DNA from: a virus
IMG/VR virus record: IMGVR_UViG_3300025636_000001
Span: 1 to 64,000 of that record
Length of the DNA stretch: 64,000 bases
Strand: one strand, 5' to 3'
Under the pieces are notes generated by a model. That model was not told the origin of the DNA. It was given only the letters and a program-made list of their open reading frames with translations, and did no database searches. The position numbers and the translations under genes were made by a program. Positions 23,852 to 32,621 of this stretch are shown piece after piece. The stretch's first letter is position 1. Every line of letters starts with the position of its first letter.

Positions 23852-25219
23852 TTATACTATTATATAAAGTGTTGAAGCAGATGGACTACTTATAGCTGTA
23901 TATTGAGCTTGAGATAATGTTACTATCTGAGTTACTTTAGCAGAAGGCGTAAAATCGTCTTCATTGTTTTTAACATAATTATCACTAACATCATCTATTC
24001 CATCTAGTTTTGTTTTATCCGCTGCACTCATACTACCTGCTGCAGATGTAGTAGCTGCAGTAATAGATATTGCAGGAGTAGTTCCTCCACTACTAACTAT
24101 AGGAGCAGTTCCTGTTACGCCGTCAATAGAACCTGTTCCGTCTCCAGCTCCTATCAATGTTCTAATTTCCTCAGCTGTGATACCAGTAGCTAAGGTTGGT
24201 GTACCTGAGTCAGATAGTATAGCTGAAGCAGCTGGTTTGTTACTTAGACTATTATAGTCTCCATCAAAAGATGAAGGTGTATATCCTAGAAAGTCTATAA
24301 TTTCTTGGCTTGATAAGCTTAAACTACCACCTAATGTTAAACTACCTGAATCAGTTACAGTGCCAGATAAACTAATACCATTAACTTCACCTGTACCGGA
24401 TACTGAAGTTACTGTTCCAAAACCACTTAAGTCAATATTACCTGTAAAAGCATTTCCAACACCTGTAATTTCTAAATTAGATCCGTTAAGTGCAACGCCT
24501 GATATATAATCAATATCATTTGTATTTGTATCTAATAATGAAGATAAATCTAAAGTAAATGTTGTAGCATCATCACGTGTGAAAGTTGCTATACCTGTTT
24601 GAGCATCTAATGTACCACTTACAAGTCTTGCTAGATTTGTATCATCTAAGTATAAAGATAAGTCAATATCTGTATCAGCATTATTCTCATCAGTATATGT
24701 AAGGACATTTGCATTAATACTCAAACTGGTTACTGTTTCAGATACATTAACACCTGTATTATAATTTTTTAAACCTTCTACTGTAAGTAACGTTGTACTA
24801 TCATTAATAGAATCTTCAATATCATTTACAATTGCATTTACTGAATATGATCCAGGATTACCAGTTAGTGTTATATTACCAGTAACTTTAAAATTACCCG
24901 TAACTTTACCTTCAGTTGCTTGAGCATTTTGGCTAAATATAGAATCAACAATGGTTTGCACATTGCAATTATTAGAATCAACAGTAGACCACATTGGTAA
25001 TGTGTATTCTTGACCTGTTCCACTTATTAAACCGCTAATAATTTCACATTTAAGATTATCAAATCTAATTGCATGTGGTTTCATTTTAGGTGAATACAAT
25101 GGATTACCAACCGAGCTTGCTTTTTGTCTACCAAATTCAAACCAATCTTTAGTAAGATTTAATTCTTCTTTGTCTTCTTTTCTGTCTAAAAGATTTAAGA
25201 CCTCTTGTATAAAATTCAT
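23852..25219 (-). CDS. tail fibre protein
   Basis: 455 residues. The first 120 residues closely follow the N-terminus of the longer fibre upstream (DWFEFGR, IRFDNLKCEIISGL, WSTVDSNNC, QTIVDSIFSQ), presumably the virion-anchoring part. The rest is a Ser/Thr/Gly/Asp-rich beta repeat region typical of fibre shafts, with a C-terminal LSQAQYTAISSPSASTLYII tip of the type seen in marine phage fibres. It is one base from the tip gene and shares an anchor with three other genes, so it may be an alternative or partner fibre. Confidence 0.85.
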   Translation of the reverse strand: MNFIQEVLNLLDRKEDKEELNLTKDWFEFGRQKASSVGNPLYSPKMKPHAIRFDNLKCEIISGLISGTGQEYTLPMWSTVDSNNCNVQTIVDSIFSQNAQATEGKVTGNFKVTGNITLTGNPGSYSVNAIVNDIEDSINDSTTLLTVEGLKNYNTGVNVSETVTSLSINANVLTYTDENNADTDIDLSLYLDDTNLARLVSGTLDAQTGIATFTRDDATTFTLDLSSLLDTNTNDIDYISGVALNGSNLEITGVGNAFTGNIDLSGFGTVTSVSGTGEVNGISLSGTVTDSGSLTLGGSLSLSSQEIIDFLGYTPSSFDGDYNSLSNKPAASAILSDSGTPTLATGITAEEIRTLIGAGDGTGSIDGVTGTAPIVSSGGTTPAISITAATTSAAGSMSAADKTKLDGIDDVSDNYVKNNEDDFTPSAKVTQIVTLSQAQYTAISSPSASTLYIIV

Positions 25220-25277
25220 AGTTGTTTAATATTATTTTTTTATTTATTTAAATTTAATACTCATATTGGATTATTAA

Positions 25278-28200
25278 TTATATACCTACAAATCCAAGAG
25301 CTAAGAGCCTTTCTCTATATATACCCATATAATACTGACCATTTTGTTGAACTTCAAGTGCAGTTCCTGTTTGATTTAGGGATGCAAAAAATAAATCTTG
25401 CTGATTACCTACACCTGTGATTACTCCATGAATTGGGTCGTTTGTATACCCAGCAGCAACATATTTTATAGGTGAAGTGTTATTAGGTACTGGCATAAGA
25501 TTGTTATTTGTCCAATCACCACCAAACGTAGGTGCTGGTCCATTTACTCCCACAACAAGACCTTGAACTAAATCAGCTATATTAGGAGTTGCATTTCCAA
25601 TAACCATATGGACAGCTCTATAAATTTGATTGTTACCTGCTGCAGTTTCTGCTGCTTGAATATAAGACTGTAAGGCTGCAATATCAGATGCAACAAGTTG
25701 ACTTGACGTAGTAGTATTTGGAGATTGATAATCTAGACTAGTCATATAATTAGTATTAGACTCATCACCCCATGCTGCAATTACGACAGTATCTGCATTT
25801 TCAAATTGATCACCCGGATTTGTTGTTAAAGGTCCATTTCCACAATTTGCTAAAAACTTTATAGTATGCTCAGAAGTGCCACCACCTCTCCAGCCAAATT
25901 TAACTTTATTGTCATATTCATCTGAACCATTTGTTGCAGGATTATTTGGAATATTTGCAGCATCTTCTTGAGCTTCTGTTAAACCTATTGCATAAAAATC
26001 TTGTAAAAAAGATCTAGCGGTTAACCTAGTATTATTTGCTCTACCACCATCATAATCAGCTTTTTTCTGAGCAGCCGTTCTTCTAAAGACAAGAGCTGAG
26101 TTAACCGGAAGTGTTACAGGGTTAGTAAGCGTAATAGAGGTATTAGATTTAGTAGATACAGGCTGTCCAGTAACAAAAGCTCCAGTACTTGTTTCATTTC
26201 CTGTCACTTGATCCATTACAAATAGTTCCATACCATCTACTATTAAGTATTGATTATTATAAGGTACATAATTAGAAGTAATATCTGACATATCATTTAC
26301 AAACTGACCTTCACCTGAAGGTCCGCCATCTTGACTTCCTGGGCTAATTATTACGGTAGTACTATTATTAGCTGGAACTGTGTTTATTGTTCTAACATAA
26401 CCAATACTTGATGCTCTTGATAATATTGTTCCTGCTCCATCCATAGATCCAGATGCATCAAACCAATTTACAAAATATGTATTTATAGTTGGCAATATAC
26501 CCGCTATAGTAAAGCTATCTGTTTCAGAAAGAACCGGATTTCCGTCATCGGATACAGTCATATTAACTGTCCATGCTCCACCGGTTGGTGGGTATTGACC
26601 AGATAATGTACCTCCACATCTATTGGAAGGAGTAGGTGTAAAAGTTAACCATTGATTAGCATCAGGTAATGTGTATACCGTATTAGTTGTTTCATCTGTT
26701 ACTGTAACTGTATAAGTTAAATCAGAACAAGGGGTTTCAGCATCTATAGCTGTCCAATTATATTCCCATTGATCTCCTCCAGTTAAATTTGGATAAGTAT
26801 TAGCTGTTACTGGGTTTGTAGATGTCCAAAGAGGTTTATCATTTACAGCACTAATATTTATAGTTATAGTAGCAATATTACTATCACAGTATCCATCATT
26901 TGCTTGAAAAGTAAACTGTTCAACACCATCATAATTAGCATCCGGTGTATATGTCCATACGCCAGTTGCATTATCAAATGTAAATGTACCATTATTAGGT
27001 TGAGTTAGTGCAGTATATGTTAAACCATAACCCCCGTAACCATCGTCTATTGCTTGAGCTGTAGCAGTTAATGTACCACTATCTTCATCAATAGTATAGC
27101 TATCACTAGTTGCTACAGGGCAGCTATTATTTCCATATATAACGCAGTAACACCAATTCATTTGTTTTCCTGTAGTAATATCATGATACATTTCACCAGT
27201 AAACTTAACTTTATCACCAAAACGTAAATGAGACGTTGGATAACCTAAATTTGGTCCAGCTGGAGTAGTTGGAGAATTCCAAGAAGCAAAATTTATGACT
27301 TGTGTTGGGCTCCCCCAAGTAGGAAATTGAATGGCATAATCAGCTAAATTAGAACCTTGTTTAGTATTTTCTGCAATAACAACAACTCTATCTCCATCAA
27401 CAAGCCAATCCATATCTTTAATATTTTTGACTGGTGTTGTTGTGTCATTAAGTTTTATATATGCATTAAAGTTACCATTAGTTGATGCCCAACCATCAGG
27501 TAACATATCTAATGTATCAAAACCAACCTGTGGTTTTATTGATGAAGCATCTCTAAATTTAATTAAATTATCATTTGCTGTATCTCTTACAAGAACTTGA
27601 ACAAGTGTATCATCTTGAGCAAGTGTATCTAATTTTGTTGTTCCGTTGACCTCAACATTACCTTCAAGAAAAGTATTAGTTTCTACATGTAAATCACCCT
27701 CTACTATAGCTTCACCTTCAATTGTAACTTTAGTAGCTGGAGTAGTTGAGTCTCCATCTTGTATTAAGATAGAATCACCTAGTTCATCATCACTTGGTGT
27801 CCATAAAGGTAAACGGTATATAGTTCCTTTACCTGTTACAATATCCAATGAGTCTAGAGTTTGCCACTCTGGTACAGTTCCATTAGATACTAATATAGAA
27901 TTAGCTGCAGATATGGGTAATTCAATTTTTAAGTTGTTTGAATCACCATACCATAGAGCACCATGTGTAAGTGTTTCTACAATATCATCATTACCCCATA
28001 GTACAGTGCCATCAGCTTGTCCAATAAGAACTTGGTTTTCTTGACCTGTATTACCTGCTGCATCTACAATAGCTCCATTAACATAAATACTATCACTAGG
28101 AGTTTTTCCTAATTCAATATCACCATGTAAATGTGAGCTTGGTCCATTTACTAATAGTACTGAACCATCAAATGTAAAGTTTGCATCATCTTCTAACTCT

Positions 28201-29171
28201 CCATCTACACCAACAATAACTACTCTATTATCTGTTAAATCTTCTACGTTTACTGATGCAAGAGTTGATTGTCCGTCTACATCAAGAGTTCCTAATATTT
28301 GTGTGTTACCATCACTTACCTGAACTGTAAAGTTACCAGCTCCTATATTAAGTTCTACACCGTCAAACGTGAAGTTGGCATCATCTTCTAGTTGTCCTCC
28401 TGAGCCTACAATTACAACTCTGTCTTCTGTTAGATCTGTTACTGTTAAACTGCTTGTTGTTAACTCCTCACCATCAAAAGTTAAATTAGGACTATCTTCT
28501 AATTCTCCATCAGGTCCAGCAATAACAAGTCTATCTTCAGTAAGATCTTCTACATTCGCACTAGCAAAGGTAGCTTGATCATCAACATTTAAAGTACCAA
28601 TAATTTGAGTATTACCTGTAGTCACATCAACAGTAAAATTACCTTGACCAATGTTAAATGTAGTTCCATCAAAAGTAAAATTAGCGTCATCTTCCAACTC
28701 TCCGTCTAATCCTACAATAACTATACGGTCTTCAGTTAAATCTTTTATGTTAGCTGATCCTGCTGTAAGTTGTGAATTTATATTAGCATTTTGATCTACT
28801 TGTAAGTTTTGTTCTAATACAGTATTACCTGTAACTCTAAAGTCACCACTAACAAGACCTTCTGTAGCTATATCATCTTGACTAAAGATAGAGTCAACTA
28901 TGGTTTGAACTTTACAATTGTTTATATCAATTGTAGACCACACAGGTAAAGTATGTTCTGTCCCAGTTCCACCAACCAAGCCAGAAATAATTTCACATTT
29001 TAAATCATCAAACCTAATTGTATAATGATCCATCTTAGGTGCATATGATGATTTACCTAAATAACTACTTTTTGTTCTTCCAAACTCAAACCAGTCTCTT
29101 TTTAGTTGTAATTTTTTTTTGTCTTGCTTTCGTTGTAACAAGTTTAAAACCTCTTGTATAAAAATACTCAT
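25278..29171 (-). CDS. giant tail fibre with repeat shaft, cadherin-like and VWA-like adhesion domains
   Basis: A 1297-residue protein. Residues 1-120 are the shared anchor. Residues about 140-340 contain four copies of a 26-residue unit (LTEDRVVIVG...GELEDDANF), a beta-helix-like shaft. Around 685-780 there is a cadherin/VCBS-like Ig domain (TIDEDSGTLTATA, GVWTYTPDANYDGVEQF). From about 900 a VWA-like domain begins with DASGSMDG (905-912), the MIDAS form, and VVIAAWGDES as a later strand. The C-terminus is probably the receptor-binding tip. Fibre role is well supported; VWA metal binding is by motif only. Confidence 0.85.
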   Translation of the reverse strand: MSIFIQEVLNLLQRKQDKKKLQLKRDWFEFGRTKSSYLGKSSYAPKMDHYTIRFDDLKCEIISGLVGGTGTEHTLPVWSTIDINNCKVQTIVDSIFSQDDIATEGLVSGDFRVTGNTVLEQNLQVDQNANINSQLTAGSANIKDLTEDRIVIVGLDGELEDDANFTFDGTTFNIGQGNFTVDVTTGNTQIIGTLNVDDQATFASANVEDLTEDRLVIAGPDGELEDSPNLTFDGEELTTSSLTVTDLTEDRVVIVGSGGQLEDDANFTFDGVELNIGAGNFTVQVSDGNTQILGTLDVDGQSTLASVNVEDLTDNRVVIVGVDGELEDDANFTFDGSVLLVNGPSSHLHGDIELGKTPSDSIYVNGAIVDAAGNTGQENQVLIGQADGTVLWGNDDIVETLTHGALWYGDSNNLKIELPISAANSILVSNGTVPEWQTLDSLDIVTGKGTIYRLPLWTPSDDELGDSILIQDGDSTTPATKVTIEGEAIVEGDLHVETNTFLEGNVEVNGTTKLDTLAQDDTLVQVLVRDTANDNLIKFRDASSIKPQVGFDTLDMLPDGWASTNGNFNAYIKLNDTTTPVKNIKDMDWLVDGDRVVVIAENTKQGSNLADYAIQFPTWGSPTQVINFASWNSPTTPAGPNLGYPTSHLRFGDKVKFTGEMYHDITTGKQMNWCYCVIYGNNSCPVATSDSYTIDEDSGTLTATAQAIDDGYGGYGLTYTALTQPNNGTFTFDNATGVWTYTPDANYDGVEQFTFQANDGYCDSNIATITINISAVNDKPLWTSTNPVTANTYPNLTGGDQWEYNWTAIDAETPCSDLTYTVTVTDETTNTVYTLPDANQWLTFTPTPSNRCGGTLSGQYPPTGGAWTVNMTVSDDGNPVLSETDSFTIAGILPTINTYFVNWFDASGSMDGAGTILSRASSIGYVRTINTVPANNSTTVIISPGSQDGGPSGEGQFVNDMSDITSNYVPYNNQYLIVDGMELFVMDQVTGNETSTGAFVTGQPVSTKSNTSITLTNPVTLPVNSALVFRRTAAQKKADYDGGRANNTRLTARSFLQDFYAIGLTEAQEDAANIPNNPATNGSDEYDNKVKFGWRGGGTSEHTIKFLANCGNGPLTTNPGDQFENADTVVIAAWGDESNTNYMTSLDYQSPNTTTSSQLVASDIAALQSYIQAAETAAGNNQIYRAVHMVIGNATPNIADLVQGLVVGVNGPAPTFGGDWTNNNLMPVPNNTSPIKYVAAGYTNDPIHGVITGVGNQQDLFFASLNQTGTALEVQQNGQYYMGIYRERLLALGFVGI
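28160..28745 (-). repeat. four tandem-like repeat units coding a fibre shaft
   Basis: Within the giant fibre gene the unit coding DLTEDRVVIVG then ELEDDANFTFDG occurs four times (variants IVIVGLDG, LVIAGPDG, VVIVGSGG, VVIVGVDG), separated by about 40-60 residues of related spacer. DNA similarity between copies is visible but imperfect, so they are diverged duplications rather than recent ones. Confidence 0.8.
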
Positions 29172-29189
29172 GATTATATATTTTATTAT

Positions 29190-29432
29190 TTATCTTTTTT
29201 TCCCTTTATGTAATCCATGCTTGGCATGTTGTTTACCTTTTTTAGTAGCAGCTCTTTTCTTTTTATTTGCTGCTGCTAACTTTTTTCTACCTGCTGCAGT
29301 ACTTTTAAGTTTAGAAATAGTTTTAGCTGGAGCATATACTTCTCCAGTGTCTTTACTTTTTTTACCAGATGGTGTTCTCCATTTCTGTTTAGTCCATCTA
29401 TCTAAACTTTTTTGTGATGCTGCTTTTGCCAT
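29190..29432 (-). CDS. histone-tail-like basic protein
   Basis: 80 residues, about a third Lys or Arg. An N-terminal segment WTKQKWRTPSGK resembles the start of DUF5872-type marine phage proteins, followed by a pure Ala/Lys tail like eukaryotic H1 or phage condensing proteins. Probably binds DNA or RNA. It lies between the fibre and other basic proteins and ends one base before the next gene starts. Confidence 0.7.
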   Translation of the reverse strand: MAKAASQKSLDRWTKQKWRTPSGKKSKDTGEVYAPAKTISKLKSTAAGRKKLAAANKKKRAATKKGKQHAKHGLHKGKKR

Positions 29433-29623
29433 TATTTTTTGGTTTTATATCCTCCACCTTTAGCTTTATACTGTTTAGCAAGCATTTGTGCTTTACGTGC
29501 AGACCACTGACCAGGGTTACCACCTTTACTTCCAGCTTTAATCTTATTAAATAAGTTTTTACGCATGGTTGGTTTTGTATAGTTACCTGCTTTGTTTACT
29601 GTACTTTTCTTTTTAGTTGCCAT
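29432..29623 (-). CDS. small basic protein of the QWSARKAQMLA type
   Basis: 63 residues. The pattern TKPTMRKNLFNKIKAGSKGG then QWSARKAQMLAKQYKAKGG is one I recognise in many marine phage genomes, with no known function. Basic and probably helical after residue 20. It overlaps the previous gene in the TAATG style on the minus strand. Confidence 0.75.
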   Translation of the reverse strand: MATKKKSTVNKAGNYTKPTMRKNLFNKIKAGSKGGNPGQWSARKAQMLAKQYKAKGGGYKTKK

Positions 29624-29626
29624 AAT

Positions 29627-30292
29627 TTATACATATGTTTTTTCAATATAATAAATTACGTCCCATATTTTAACATCTTCACCTACAGCACTTACCAACC
29701 ACTGATTACCATTAGCTACAAAATCAGCATCACCATAATACTTAAACATCATGTAAAAGTTCTGAGTTTCATTATTACCTTTAGTAAAAGACAAAGTTTG
29801 AGATACTCTTTCATATGGTGTAGAACCGCCACCTGTTAAAGATAAATCTAAATGTGCTTGTTCTACATTACCTGTTGAAGCTTTAAATGTTACAACCATA
29901 GTGTATGCACTATTTAATTTGTTTATTTGAATTTTTTCAGATGCAGGATCATAAAAAGGTTTAATATCATGCATGCTTGTTTCAATAGAAAAACCAGCAT
30001 TGTTTGGTAAAACAACAGGTGTAGCATCTTCTATAACTGTAAATGGATCCAGCTCCGTATATTCTTTATCATCATAACGGGCCCAGCCTCCAACATAAGC
30101 AGATTTAATTGCTTGTATAAAATATTTTTTTAATCCTGCAATGCTTATTAAAGAAGGATGCATTTTAGGATTTGGTTTTAAAGCTTCTTGAGGATTATCA
30201 TAAGCTGCAGATATAATATAATCTTTATCTGTAGGTGTTTTAACTTTACGTCTTTTAATTAAACCTAATATATCTTGTAATACTGAATTCAT
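29627..30292 (-). CDS. fibre-associated or adaptor protein with shared anchor motif
   Basis: 221 residues. The N-terminus (MNSVLQDILGLIKRRK) is like the anchor start of the three other fibre-type genes here. The remainder is beta-rich and Ser/Thr/Asn-rich. It ends two bases before the next gene. Probably a short fibre or a baseplate-linked receptor-binding component. Confidence 0.65.
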   Translation of the reverse strand: MNSVLQDILGLIKRRKVKTPTDKDYIISAAYDNPQEALKPNPKMHPSLISIAGLKKYFIQAIKSAYVGGWARYDDKEYTELDPFTVIEDATPVVLPNNAGFSIETSMHDIKPFYDPASEKIQINKLNSAYTMVVTFKASTGNVEQAHLDLSLTGGGSTPYERVSQTLSFTKGNNETQNFYMMFKYYGDADFVANGNQWLVSAVGEDVKIWDVIYYIEKTYV

Positions 30293-30294
30293 TG

Positions 30295-30879
30295 TTATTG
30301 TATTAATGTTGTTAGTTCACCTGCATTATTTATACTAACTTCCCAAACATTTCCATCAGGAGAAGTAAGTAAAACTTTAGCAAGTTTTATATCTATAGTA
30401 TCTGTATTTTCAGTAACTTGAATACTATTATCATTATTAGTAATAGATTTAAATCTTAAACTTTCACCATTTTTATCTTTGTAAATACCATTACCTCCAC
30501 CAATATTTTGAGCAGTGTTAGGTTCACCGGCAGTAGATATTTCAATTTCATTATTGTTTTGAACTAAACTTATATTGTTACCAGTAACAGAGATGCTTCT
30601 TAAATTAACGGAGCATGGATTTGAAGTTGTATTTATATAAATACCAGCTCTTCCAGATGATGGTGCACCATTATCTAAATTAATATGAGCGCAAGGAACA
30701 GATGTTACTTTTAAATCTTTAGCTTTAACAAGCTTAACGCTCTTATAAGGTATTGGTGATGCAACTCCCAACATATCAGGTTTCTCATGTCTTCCAACAA
30801 CAATAAGGTCATCAGATGTGAGTTCTTCTACAAGTTGTTTTCTTTTAAATAAACTTAATATGTCTGTTAATATATTCAT
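30295..30879 (-). CDS. short tail fibre protein
   Basis: 194 residues. The anchor-like start MNILTDILSLFKRKQLVEEL leads into beta-rich repeats. The C-terminal SPDGNVWEVSINNAGELTT is the form seen at the ends of many marine phage fibres. Overlaps the next gene by one base. Confidence 0.75.
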   Translation of the reverse strand: MNILTDILSLFKRKQLVEELTSDDLIVVGRHEKPDMLGVASPIPYKSVKLVKAKDLKVTSVPCAHINLDNGAPSSGRAGIYINTTSNPCSVNLRSISVTGNNISLVQNNNEIEISTAGEPNTAQNIGGGNGIYKDKNGESLRFKSITNNDNSIQVTENTDTIDIKLAKVLLTSPDGNVWEVSINNAGELTTLIQ

Positions 30880-31130
30880 TACTTTTTCTTTTTAGGACCG
30901 CTATAAGTGTTAGCAGTACTACCACCCATTCTCATTTTATTGACCATTTGATCTGACATATCCATTGATGCCCCACCATAAGTCATTTTGTTTAATAGTT
31001 TTTCACCACCGCTTTTCATATAACCCATTTTATTACGTACAGCTGTTGGTAATTTAGCTAAACCTTTATTGTCTTTTGGTACTGGTTTCATTTCACCACC
31101 TGGTTTATATTTTATTTTATCGTATCCCAT
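30879..31130 (-). CDS. basic Gly/Met-rich small protein
   Basis: 83 residues with the pattern GGEMKPVPKDNKGLAKLPTA and several MGG/MRMGG repeats. The LAKLPTAVRNKMGYMKSGG block looks familiar from marine phage virion-region genes. Disordered and basic; function unknown. Confidence 0.7.
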   Translation of the reverse strand: MGYDKIKYKPGGEMKPVPKDNKGLAKLPTAVRNKMGYMKSGGEKLLNKMTYGGASMDMSDQMVNKMRMGGSTANTYSGPKKKK

Positions 31131-31142
31131 AATTTTTAATTT

Positions 31143-31289
31143 TTATTCTATGTCTAATGTTATTGTTAATACACCTAAATATAATTTAAAGGTATCATAT
31201 GAAAACTTTTCATCTGCTCCAATAAATTCCCATCCTAAAGCAAATCTGTCATGAGGCCAATGTAAAGCTAATTCTAAATTCCAATTCAT
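31143..31289 (-). CDS. 48-residue aromatic protein
   Basis: A complete minus-strand frame beginning MNWNLELALHWPHDRFALGW, with the WEFIG and FKLYLGVLTITLD patterns. I recall closely similar small proteins in marine phages beside tail genes. It fits exactly between its neighbours (12 bases after one, two bases before the other), which supports it as real. Function unknown. Confidence 0.65.
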   Translation of the reverse strand: MNWNLELALHWPHDRFALGWEFIGADEKFSYDTFKLYLGVLTITLDIE

Positions 31290-31291
31290 AA

Positions 31292-31537
31292 TTACTCTTT
31301 ATTATTTTTATTACCCCAAACTTTATCAACTGAAGCTAAACCTAATGCACCAAATGCTAATGCTGCTACAGCATTAATCAATACAGCAGAAGGAGCAATA
31401 TGTTCTTCTGTAAATTGATTTGCAAATAAAGTAACACAAAGAGATATACCTGCAAGTATACCTATAAATCTTTTAGATGAAGCATTTCCTTTTTCATCTT
31501 TAAGTAAATCAGAAACCCAGTTAACTATTTTTTTCAT
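31292..31537 (-). CDS. holin-like membrane protein
   Basis: 81 residues counted from the ATG at 31537 (MKKIVNWVSDLLKDEKGNAS). A longer frame to 31618 is possible but would overlap the next gene by almost 100 bases. Two hydrophobic stretches (FIGILAGISLCVTLFANQF and SAVLINAVAALAFGALGLAS) predict two membrane spans, with short charged ends: the usual class II holin arrangement. No endolysin gene is visible in the window. Confidence 0.65.
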   Translation of the reverse strand: MKKIVNWVSDLLKDEKGNASSKRFIGILAGISLCVTLFANQFTEEHIAPSAVLINAVAALAFGALGLASVDKVWGNKNNKE

Positions 31538-31820
31538 TTTTATGTTTTTTAGGTGCACGTTTCTTACGTGGTTTAGCAGCAGGCTTTCTACCTTTTCTTG
31601 CTTTACCTTTAGCTGCATCTACAACATCTTTGGATTGTTTACCAACTTCTTTGATTGCATCTGCTACATCTGCAACTTCTTCTTTGACACGTTTAACACG
31701 TCTCTTTGTTTCTTTAACAACTTCAATTGCTTTTTCATCAACTGTAGTTTTAGACCAAAGTAATTTCCATGCTTTTGACAATGAGAAGTTCCAGATTTTA
31801 TTTAATACTTTTTTAAACAT
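31521..31820 (-). CDS. amphipathic/basic coiled protein
   Basis: 99 residues. The N-terminal 25 are an amphipathic Trp/Lys helix, the middle (30-70) a long charged coiled helix, and the tail is almost entirely Lys, Arg and Pro. Overlaps the previous gene by 17 bases. Possible membrane-surface or DNA-associated protein of the virion; not recognised. Confidence 0.65.
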   Translation of the reverse strand: MFKKVLNKIWNFSLSKAWKLLWSKTTVDEKAIEVVKETKRRVKRVKEEVADVADAIKEVGKQSKDVVDAAKGKARKGRKPAAKPRKKRAPKKHKNEKNS

Positions 31821-31856
31821 AATATTGATTTTATTTTGTAAATATAATAATTTTTT

Positions 31857-32168
31857 TTAAGACAAATTTTTAAGACGTTCATTTTCTTTTTCAAGAAAAT
31901 CAACCTTGACTCTTAAAGCATGAACTTCAGCTGTAAGATTAAGAACTTGTTTTCTCATAAGATCTTTTTCTTCTGAAGATTGAGCAAGTAAAGACTCCAT
32001 ATTTCTTACTCTTGCTTTTAAATCATCTCTGTATTGCATACCATCACTATTTACTTGATCAAATTTTTCTTTTTCTTTTTGTGTTTTATATCTTGTAGAT
32101 ATAAACTGCCATATGCCTGTAGATCCAGCAACTGTGATCAAAGTTAATATTATTTGAGTGATATCCAT
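31857..32168 (-). CDS. membrane-anchored coiled-coil protein, holin/spanin-like
   Basis: 103 residues. The N-terminal hydrophobic helix (about 4-22, IILTLITVAGSTGIWQF) is followed by a long charged heptad coiled coil (about 27-100). The single-span-plus-coil layout is common in phage lysis-region proteins. It is the first gene of the minus-strand unit, transcribed from the 32.2 kb intergenic region. Function inferred only from topology. Confidence 0.65.
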   Translation of the reverse strand: MDITQIILTLITVAGSTGIWQFISTRYKTQKEKEKFDQVNSDGMQYRDDLKARVRNMESLLAQSSEEKDLMRKQVLNLTAEVHALRVKVDFLEKENERLKNLS

Positions 32169-32300
32169 TTTAAAATTTTTACATACATAAACAAAAAGAA
32201 AACATACAAATTCTTATATTTGCATACTATCTATATATAATATACAAAATTCTGAATGAATTTTGAAATTTTAAACTTATAATCTTTAAATTACTATAAA
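32169..32300. promoter_or_regulatory. divergent promoter region
   Basis: 132 bases between the minus-strand late unit and the plus-strand unit. On the plus strand, an exact TATATTTG lies at 32215-32222 and a weaker TTTG-containing pair further down (32262-32265). I could not find an exact minus-strand TAnnTTTG box. It is extremely AT-rich, as expected for a divergent regulatory region. No operator repeats recognised. Confidence 0.45.
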
Positions 32301-32492
32301 ATGTCAAACGTAACTGAAAACACATTCAACCACAAAGTCAATTTTACATTGTTTCCATCAGAGCCTTTATTAGGTATTAACACAATTAACGCTCAAGTTA
32401 AATGTGCTGATGAGCAATTTAGAAACGTGCTAAGTATTGAAGTGGGTTTATTTTTTTTTAAAATTAGTTATTCCAATATGATTTGGAAATAA
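32301..32492 (+). CDS. 63-residue unknown protein
   Basis: Begins MSNVTENTFNHKVNFTLFPS, ends with a hydrophobic segment (GLFFFKISY). The frame is followed after about 55 bases by a strong terminator, which supports a separate small transcript. No family recognised. Confidence 0.55.
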   Translation: MSNVTENTFNHKVNFTLFPSEPLLGINTINAQVKCADEQFRNVLSIEVGLFFFKISYSNMIWK

Positions 32493-32548
32493 TCTAATTT
32501 ACATTTGTAAGATACATCAATTTTTATTAAATTGATTATACACTAGAC

Positions 32549-32594
32549 AGCTATACTGCCAGCTTAAATGAGCTGGTTTTATAGCTATTTTTTT
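32549..32594 (+). terminator. strong intrinsic terminator before the RNR genes
   Basis: Outer stem AGCTATA (32549-32555) with TATAGCT (32580-32586), inner stem CCAGCT with AGCTGG around TTAAATG-type loop, then a T-rich tail. It isolates the small upstream gene. An upstream TACATTTG (32500-32507) could make it an RNR leader attenuator, but spacing to a -33 box is poor. Confidence 0.8.
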
Positions 32595-32621
32595 CTATAA
32601 ACTATTATAAATTAACACATT

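Noticed and set aside
27646-28044. 132-codon plus-strand open frame inside the fibre gene
   Set aside because: Antisense shadow of the beta-repeat fibre; Ser/Val/Pro-rich with no motif.
28160-28745. Direct repeats that could be a CRISPR array
   Set aside because: They are four diverged coding repeats in a fibre gene, without uniform spacers or short identical repeats.
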